From assembly GCA_028752905.1 (NCBI GenBank), contig JAQNBH010000014.1:16909250-16973249 (forward strand): a stretch of DNA of 64,000 nucleotides. Direction: 5' to 3'. This stretch comes from Cladorhizidae sp. MBARI D1340-BT2 (lineage: Eukaryota > Porifera > Demospongiae > Poecilosclerida > Cladorhizidae). The notes below the pieces were generated by a model. It had not been told where the DNA came from and ran no database searches. It saw only the letters and a program-made list of their open reading frames with translations. Position 1 is the stretch's first letter. Every line of letters begins with the position of its first letter. Position numbers and translations under genes: made by a program. Below, piece after piece: positions 57,317 to 64,000 of this stretch.

Positions 57317-58789
57317 ACACTGTTTATCAAGGGGTGTGATTGGGTCTTCTTGAGAAGGACTAGTGCCTAGTGTAATGTACTGCCAAGTTTCAAGCATGTG
57401 ATGATGTGGCAGCCTAGGGCTCATTGCAGCTTTTCGCTGACTCCAAATGGAACCTTCTCGTTTGACTCATTTGTATTATACATGGTGTTCACCCAGCCTT
57501 TGGAGCTCCCTCCTTTAAGGCCCATTTACATGCTCTCAATGATTTTCATTCCTTTTGCTCTCTTCTTTGGATCTATTACGATGAGATTGAAGCGATGAAG
57601 TGCCCAATTAATCCCGAGCTTCTCGTGTTCCATAGAAAGCTGTAGTCAACAAGTTCAATAGTTTTGCATGTGGAAAGAAGCAGTCACGTCACTCAATTAG
57701 ACAACTCCCAGGCAGAGGAACTACTTCTAGTTTTACCTCTGCTAGTATAAAATAATAAGTATTGGAATTCATTGCTTGTTGGGCAAGCTCCTGTTTCAAA
57801 TATCAGTATAGATGGAAGAGTTCAGTCAGCCTGCTCATCACACAACTGCATGCACCACTATTTCCTAACTAGGTAAAGGAACCTCTTGAGTACATCAGCT
57901 CAACCAGGGGAGGACATGTCATGGGTGGGAGGGGCAGGGAATCAGATGAACAGTGAATCAGATCATTTCCAGCTGGGTTGTGTGTGTCTTGGAATAACAT
58001 GCGGAAGCTCTGTGCCCCCATTAATTATCTATAACAATAACACTGTTGCTGTCTGTTATCCTTGACGTGTGTGTGTGTGTGTGTGTGTGAACTGAGGCTC
58101 CAGTCCAACTGCCTCTCTCCTCTAACAACTCTGCACTAGAATAAGGACTGACTAGACTTTAGTCTGGGAGTATGATTAGAATACTACTGCACCCTGTTGT
58201 TATGACTTATCACCTGCCAAGATGGCCTTTTTTTCTCTTTTTCTTTTTTTCCTTTTTCCTTTTTTTCCCATTTTTTGTTTTTACAAACTGTCATTGGGCC
58301 AGCAACTGTGGTAGACTTGTTGTGCGAGACCTTGTCTAGGTGAATGTGGCCCACAGCTGAATATAGTCAGAAGAAATTACTCGATAATCTTTTACTCTCT
58401 TGACATTTCGACTAGGTGTTCTAGCCTTCCTGTAGTTATGCATCAGAACTACTACTACTAGCTGATTTGTGAGTATACAAGGTTGTGATTTCTGGATTGG
58501 AAACCAGTGTGTAATAGTGCTTACCAAAGTGTGAGGCAATTTAACAGGCCTTGTTACTACTACTGTATGACAATATGTAGCAGCAATGTGAGTGGAGAGT
58601 GAGCAGGTGTGAATCACCTTAGGTGTGGCACTGGTGGTGGGTCTTGCATGACCTCATTAATTAAACTAATATTAATTTTGTCACTCTGACCTCTGATAAT
58701 CAAATACAGTGGAACCTCCCTTATCAAGGACTCCCCACAACTAATGTACCTTGCTCTCTCTCTCTCTCGTTCACCTGTTCACTAATTTA
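57317..58789. other. Mixed sequence: decayed open frames, dispersed repeat, pogo-like end
   Basis: 57400-57640 is open on the minus strand apart from one in-frame TAA (HRFNLIVIDPKKRAKGMKII before it, NTMYNTNESNEKVPFGVSEK after it), suggesting a relic, though plus frames are also open. 58226-58283 is a pyrimidine tract. 58291-58360 repeats the 52585-52706 sequence. cagtggaacctcccttatca at about 58710 resembles the terminal repeat of pogo/Tigger elements. (GT)n lies at 58068-58089. Confidence 0.4.
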
Positions 58790-59312
58790 ATGGGCCACTC
58801 ACTCACCTGGGGGAAGCTGCCTAGAGCATTCACTAATTTAAATGGGCCATTCACTCACCTGGGTGAAGCTGCCTAGAGCGTTCACTAATTTAAATGGGCC
58901 ACTCACTCACCTGAGAGAAGCTTCCTAGAGCAGAGCGTTCACTAATTTAAATAAACCACTCACTCACCTGAGGGAAACTGCCTAGCATTTACTAATTTAA
59001 ATGAGCCACTCACTCACCTGAGGGAAGCTGCCTAGAGCGTTCACTAATTTAAATGGGCCACTCACTCACCTGAGAGAAGCTTCCTAGAGCATTCACTAAT
59101 TTAAATGGGCCACTCACTCACCTGGGGGAAACTGCCTAGCATTTACTAATTTAAATGGGCCACTCACTCACCTGAGGGAAGCTGCCTAGAACGTTCGCTA
59201 ATTTAAATGGGCCACTCACTCACCTGGGGGAAACTGCCTAGAGCGTTCACTAATTTAAATGGGCCACTCACTCACCTGGGGGAAGCTGCCTAGAACGTTA
59301 ATTAAATGGGGG
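58790..59312. repeat. 52-bp minisatellite, about 10 copies
   Basis: The unit is gcctagagcgttcactaatt, taaatgggccactcactcac, ctgagggaagct. On the minus strand most units contain CAG followed by GTGAGT, a perfect donor consensus. Confidence 0.93.
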
Positions 59313-59684
59313 TCAGCTGTCTAATTCAGGGAGGGATGAGAACTTACACATGGATTTGCCCCCAAAATCAACTGCTGGTGCAACCTAGTAGCAGAGTACC
59401 ACAGCCGTGAATTTCTGATTTGGAGGCACTATAATAACAACTGGCCTGCTTGGTTGTGAACTCGTGAACCAGCTGGTTGAGTTTTGAGTGGCATAAATGA
59501 TGAATAGCCATGTGTGTGTGTTGTTGAGTGTGTGTGTGTGTGCTTGTGGACACTCGAGCTCAGGTGAGCTCACAACTCGAGTTTCAAGTGTTTTGTGAAC
59601 TGAACAACTTACCTGTGGGAATGTGATAGGAACACAAATATTTGGTGGGTTTTCATGCTTGTTTCTCTCTCTAAAAAATTCCAG
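59313..59684. other. Unique sequence upstream of the RPEL exon
   Basis: Likely intron of the RPEL gene. A minus-strand frame here is discussed under findings. Confidence 0.35.
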
Positions 59685-60872
59685 AGTTGGAGAAGAGGCT
59701 GAAGCAAAGATCTGGGCGGCAAAATCTTGTCGAGAGGAACATTCTGCCACGTAAGTGCATAAAGCTTGCTGGATGTTTTTCACCCCTTTAATGTCTGGCT
59801 AAGAAATGCTGGCAATTTCCCGTATTGTGGTAGGAACTGTCAAGCACCACAATAGTGGTTAGTTAATGTAATAATCTTGCTTCCTATGTACGTAGTACTT
59901 ATTTAGGCTGTATAGCTGCAGCACTGCACTATATATACAGTACATGCAATGACGCATGCATGTGTATAATATATGAAACATGCAGGACTGCATCACATGT
60001 TTGTATGTGCAGTATTGTACGATTTACAACACATGTATGCATACAAAACTGTATTTATGGTGCTGTTTATATGTACAGGTACAAGGTATGAAACAGCATT
60101 TTAGAACTATGTAGATATATGCATGAACAAACAGTTGTGTGCCAACTAATGATTGTTGACGGTATAAGTTCAGTTAATTGTCACAGAACATGAAATCCTG
60201 TTTGGGAGGAGGGGGGGGGGGGGGGGGGGTTTCTTCTTTTCTTTCCTTCTTTTCTTCCCCCCTTCTTTTTCCCCTTTCTTCAAAGCCGAAAACTTTATTC
60301 GCTGCCAGTAAGTGTAGAATTGTTCCACTCAAAAGGTGTATAGTAGTTTGAATGTGTTGAATACCACTGCCTAAAAGCCAGCCTTACACGTGTCACTAAT
60401 GTGTGTCACTAATGGACCCATTCAGTGTCGGTGGGCATATAAAGTTGCTGACAATTATGAGCCAGCCTTGAACTGCCACCTCATCATTAGTCCAGTGTTG
60501 CCAAGATGCTGCCCTGGCCTGGCCAGTCAAGGAAAGCAGACCCCTAGCTGTGGACCTGGCTCTAACTCCGTCCTTATGGCAGATGAACTCTAAATAGTTT
60601 CTTAGTTGTCGAAATCATTCGTACTCCTAAAGGTGCACAATCAGTAGCTTCGATATTTGAGGAAGAGTCCTTTTTATCTCTTACTTAAATTAGTGTGTGT
60701 GTTAGTTGTTTGTTTTTCATGACGGGCAGAAATTCGTATTGTGTGTAGCCATCAGCTTCTCCAGAACTATGGCCGTGTTATTGTTGTTTATTTTGAAAGC
60801 CGTATTCTCAAGCGTATTCCATATAGAAGCAACACTGGTCCAGTGCCAGTTAGAGTGACTGCAAGGCATTGA
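59685..60872 (+). CDS. RPEL-repeat protein, 3' exons (MRTF/PHACTR-like actin-binding motif)
   Basis: Exon 59685-59750 (66 nt) sits between a strong acceptor (TCTCTCTCTAAAAAATTCCAG region) and a perfect GTAAGT. In the open frame it encodes LEKRLKQRSGRQNLVERNIL followed by P, which fits the RPEL repeat pattern L..KL..R....LV..NIL; the usual RP is RS here. RPEL repeats bind monomeric actin in MRTF transcription co-activators and PHACTR phosphatase regulators. Exon 60286-60307 (22 nt) follows a very long pyrimidine tract and ends at GTAAGT; its phase fits (PENFIRC). Exon 60800-60872 follows TTATTTTGAAAG, also fits in phase (RILKRIPYRSNTGPVPVRVT) and ends in TGA. Upstream exons and other RPEL copies were not found. 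The tail does not match the long MRTF or PHACTR C-terminus, so subfamily is open. Confidence 0.65.
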
Positions 60873-61052
60873 GAGAGCTGATTTGTATTTAGCAAACATC
60901 ATTGTTCAGTCCATCATTCACTGAAAGTTGCATTTTGGTGCCTCTCTCTGTGTGTGTCAATAGCAATCAATTTTTTTTTAATTAAACTTCTTTTCATCAG
61001 CAACTGCTAGTGTAGGACCCCACTGGGGAAGGGGGAGGGGGTTCTTTCCAAG
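60873..61052. other. Intergenic or intronic sequence
   Basis: A strong acceptor-like AAACTTCTTTTCATCAG lies at about 60999 but opens only into stops. No element was recognised. Confidence 0.3.
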
Positions 61053-61281
61053 AAGCAGGCTGTCGCTATCAAGGATCATTCAGCCACTGACGGGCATGAG
61101 CTAATTGCACATGGTTATGAGAAGAAGTATGTCCCGATGGTGAGAACTCAAATTCATGTGCCTCTCCTTACTGTTAGGCAGAGACCAGAGTAAAGTTGAC
61201 CTGGCTTGCTAGGATAGGATATCTTGACCTTGAGCAAGATCTCTTTTCCAGTTGGAGGAAAGGGCGTACCTAGCTAAGTAG
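61053..61281 (+). CDS. 3' end of an unidentified plus-strand gene (two exons)
   Basis: 61053-61139 (87 nt, 29 codons) follows GGTTCTTTCCAAG and ends at GTGAGA. It encodes QAVAIKDHSATDGHELIAHG then YEKKYVPM. After a 112-bp intron ending in GATCTCTTTTCCAG, 61252-61281 continues in phase (LEERAYLAK) to TAG. Splice signals are strong and composition is protein-like. It could be an alternative 3' end of the RPEL gene or a separate gene; the phase of the 60286-60307 exon does not allow a direct join. Confidence 0.5.
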
Positions 61282-61654
61282 CCGGGCCAATCAGCAGGTA
61301 GAGCTTGTGCACGTACAACAGGAGTGCAAGTGCATACACATTCTGCCAGTGACAGGAATACAGACCTCTACTGTAGCTAGGAGCTAGAATTCTAGGCCAT
61401 CTCTTTGAGGCTTTAGCAGAATGCAGTTGCATTAGGCCATCCAATGGAACAAATTGGATCTAGTCTAACCCTGAGTCTAATAATTTCGTTGGTTTTAATT
61501 TTGGTTTCTTGGCTATGGAAAAGACACGTGAATTTTTCTGCAGACTACACCTAAAAATCCAAGTTTACAGTAGGTACAACATGTATAGATCTGTGGAGGA
61601 TGGCTCCCAAAATAACTTCTGAAAACTCTCAATAATGACTCACTGGGAGGCCAA
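61282..61654. other. Unique sequence, probable 3' flank
   Basis: No element was recognised. Confidence 0.3.
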
Positions 61655-62255
61655 CTGATAGATATCCCTGGCTCCACTTCACTGGGAGCCCAACTGATAG
61701 ATGCCCAGGCCCCACTTCACAACTGATAGATGCCATGGCTCTACTTCACTGGGAGCCCAACTGATAGATGCCCAGGCCCCACTTCACAACTGATAGATGC
61801 CATGGCTCTACTTCACTGGGAGCCCAACTGATAGATGCCCAGGCCCCACTTCACAACCGATAGATGCCCAGGCCCAACTTCGCGGGAGCCCAACTGATAG
61901 ATACCCAGGCCCCACTTCATGGGATCCCAACTGATAGATGCCCAGGCCCCACTTCACAACTGATAGATGCCATGGCTCCACTTCACTGGGAGCCCAACTG
62001 ATAGATGCCCAGGCCCCACTTCACAACTGATAGATGCCATGGCTCTACTTCACTGGGAGCCCAACTGATAGATGCCCAGGCTCCACTTCACAACCGATAG
62101 ATGCCCAGGCCCCACTTCGCGGGAGTCCAACTGATAGATACCCAGGCCCCACTTAACGGGAACCCAACTGAAAGATGCCCAGGCCCCATTTAACGGGAAC
62201 CCAACTGATAGATGCCCAGGCCCCACTTCCCTGGGAGGCCAACTGAAAGGTTTCC
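61655..62255. repeat. About 67-bp minisatellite built of two half-units
   Basis: Half-units cactgggagcccaactgata plus gatgcccaggccccacttc and a shorter cacaactgatagatgccatg plus gctctactt alternate, then a single-type run takes over toward the right. Confidence 0.92.
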
Positions 62256-62494
62256 AGGACTCACTTCATTTTAGCTGTAGTATGTCAATTGTCCTTTTGA
62301 TAAGAAGTTTTTTGTTTTACTTTTTCTAACTGAAACTAAATAAGTTTGTGCCTGTGGTTAGATTATCCACACTTGTGAAAATCAACTGTAGAGTTGATGT
62401 ACAGTATCTGAGAGAAGATGCGCTCTATTAGACACGTACGCAGGAGTTCTGGTGGACGTTTTAGCCCTCCCTTTTAGGCCCCCCCCCCTTACCT
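62256..62494. other. Unique sequence
   Basis: No element was recognised. Confidence 0.3.
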
Positions 62495-62595
62495 GGCACA
62501 CTGTAAGGAGCGTAACACTTACCCGGCACACTGTGGGGAGCGTAACACTTACCCGGCACACTGTAGGGAGCGTAACACTTACCCGGCAAAGTGCA
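62495..62595. repeat. 30-bp tandem repeat, about 3.5 copies
   Basis: The unit is acttacccggcacactgtag plus ggagcgtaac. Confidence 0.93.
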
Positions 62596-64000
62596 GTAGC
62601 TAACCTGCAAACGCTTGGGTTTGTAAAACCTGTAATTACACCCCTCATCGCTGATAAGCCACACTGGACCTTTTCTTAGAACCTCAGCTGTGACTCTACT
62701 ACAACACAACTCGCTGCAGAAGGTAGAAGGTTGCACTAGATCTCTTATGAATAAGGCATGGCAGGTCTCTATGAATAATGCATAAGCAAGACCTCTTGTG
62801 AATACCTATTAGCTAGTTAATTATTCTAACTCGGTACCAGTTAGTGCTGATTTACTACAGTGAGACTTCATCCTTGGGATTGCTACGATTGGGTCCACTG
62901 AGCTTGCTGTAAGTACTGCAATGCTGCTGCCTTATGAAGAATGCACGGGTCATTATTGTTCAACTGGAGTTACTAACGAGTTAATGAACTACAAATAGCT
63001 TTTGATGAAGCCCTCAGGGAGTACACAGATTAATTAATGGTCTAGTCGCCAGTGAGAGTATATCCAGACATGTCCTGTTCCTGTCCAAGTCCGAAGTGTC
63101 TGCCAAGGAATAGAATGAAAGGGCACAACGGTTCCTGTTCAAGTCGTAAATGTCTGCCAAACGACTGAATGAAGGGCAGTGTGCTGCAGGACACTTGTTG
63201 TGTTGCCATAGGTGCTGGTATTGTGTGGTGTATACATGTGGGCCCAGTCTGAGGGAGCCGACGTGGGAATTTCAAGTGGGTGGAAGTGGTACAGCTGTCA
63301 TTTTCCTGTGTCCCGAGGTGGTGGAAGTAACACCTGTTTTAAGAGGTCCTGGGATGCTGTTGGATATGAGGATATGCATATTCAAGAGTAATAGCCTTCA
63401 TCTCCCTCCTCATATTTTGTTATCAAGATACAGATGCACACATTGGAGACGTGGAAACGAGTATAAAGACTCTCTGATTGTATTAATATGCTTATTTGAA
63501 ATATTGGCAAGGGTGGACCCTATGGTTACAACTAGGCGGCCTTGTGGTTAGCTTAAGGGCCAGTAAGTCTGCGTTAACTTTTGTTACCTACGATACTCCA
63601 TAACCATATATTCAAAGACATATTCTGCTAATGAGAAGACTGAGGAGTGCTGATGGACGATTTTGGCTCAGAATACTTGCCATTGGTCATGCTAGATTTC
63701 CGGATTGCCCTGACACTGGCAAGTGTTATTGTCTACTCTGCCGCACTCGATAAGTGCTGCCGGTCCAGCAGTGATTATGTGTAAACCACCTGGGTATGAT
63801 TTGACACAGAAAGCCAGGATTCGTGTTTTCACCCAACCCCATGCCCAACCAATGCCCAACATTGGTACTTCAAACAAACATAATTATTGGTAGAGTTAGT
63901 GTCTCGTGTTGTTCTTGTACGTCTCCAAACTGTGTCTCTGTATCCTGAACAAAATAGGGAGAGGGTGGCAAGGGTGGGCATTTGGTCATGAATATTCATA
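62596..64000. other. Mostly unique sequence, two diverged 56-bp tandem copies
   Basis: 63069-63180 contains two diverged copies of gttcctgtccaagtc..aagtgtctgccaa..gaatgaa..ggca. Near 62859-62907 a possible plus exon (ETSSLGLLRLGPLSL) lies between TTTACTACAG and GTAAGT. The open plus frame 63150-63551 has poor composition. No known gene was recognised. Confidence 0.35.

Noticed and set aside
60717..60858. Minus-strand exon candidate after a TCAATGCCTTGCAG acceptor (HSNWHWTSVASIWNT)
   Set aside because: It overlaps the plus exon 60800-60872, which fits the RPEL gene in phase with a better-supported neighbour; kept out unless transcripts show otherwise.
63150..63551. Open plus frame of 133 codons
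   Set aside because: Composition is poor, no splice or start context supports it, and part of it covers a diverged tandem duplication.
1..64000. tRNA, rRNA or other structured RNA genes
   Set aside because: Scanning by eye for B-box-like GGTTCGAATCC and conserved rRNA blocks gave nothing convincing; a tRNAscan-SE or Rfam search would be needed to exclude them.

Overview
This looks like a stretch of animal nuclear DNA. It has no bacterial operon layout, long ORFs are absent outside repeats, and short exon-sized open frames are bounded by GT..AG signals. Decayed cut-and-paste transposons of animal-type families (pogo/Tigger, hAT) are present, and one exon encodes an RPEL actin-binding repeat, a motif of opisthokont proteins. 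Roughly one third of the window (about 21 kb, hand-summed) is minisatellite. A marine invertebrate with short introns, plausibly a sponge, would fit, but the species cannot be fixed from sequence alone.

Layout. 1-9.0 kb: exons of a minus-strand gene (1-295, 8572-8994), four minisatellites and a broken pogo/Tigger transposase (6003-7196). 9.2-19.6 kb: almost continuous tandem arrays (47, 69, 22, 30/52, 40 and 30 bp units) and an array enclosed by terminal inverted repeats (16382-16958). 20.7-25 kb: a 475-bp tandem duplication and a 2.3-kb array of 36-bp units. 25.4-27.3 kb: a MITE-like unit and a long foldback palindrome. 28.6-31.4 kb: two CTAGGG-rich arrays, one bounded by perfect 18-bp inverted repeats. 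32-37 kb: a coding-like sequence present in two inverted copies, then a 32-bp and a 39-bp array. 38.4-43.3 kb: 68-bp, 18-bp and 32-bp arrays and a coding relic with other copies in the window. 47.2-50.1 kb: a piggyBac-like micro-hairpin, minus-strand exon candidates and a plus-strand multi-exon model. 53-57.3 kb: exon candidates on both strands mixed with arrays, ending in a hAT element with both termini visible. 58.7-62.6 kb: a 52-bp array, the RPEL gene, another 3' gene end and two more arrays.

Most genes are seen only as fragments because exons are small and arrays fill the introns. The best gene evidence is the RPEL exon with two matching downstream exons (59685-60872), the two-exon 3' end at 61053-61281, and minus-strand exon pairs whose splice sites and reading phase agree. 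Most long open frames over arrays are by-products of unit lengths divisible by three. The recurring theme worth study is how arrays arise: some lie inside terminal inverted repeats, some end exactly at splice-site-like junctions of coding-like exons, and one region shows one array type grading into another.
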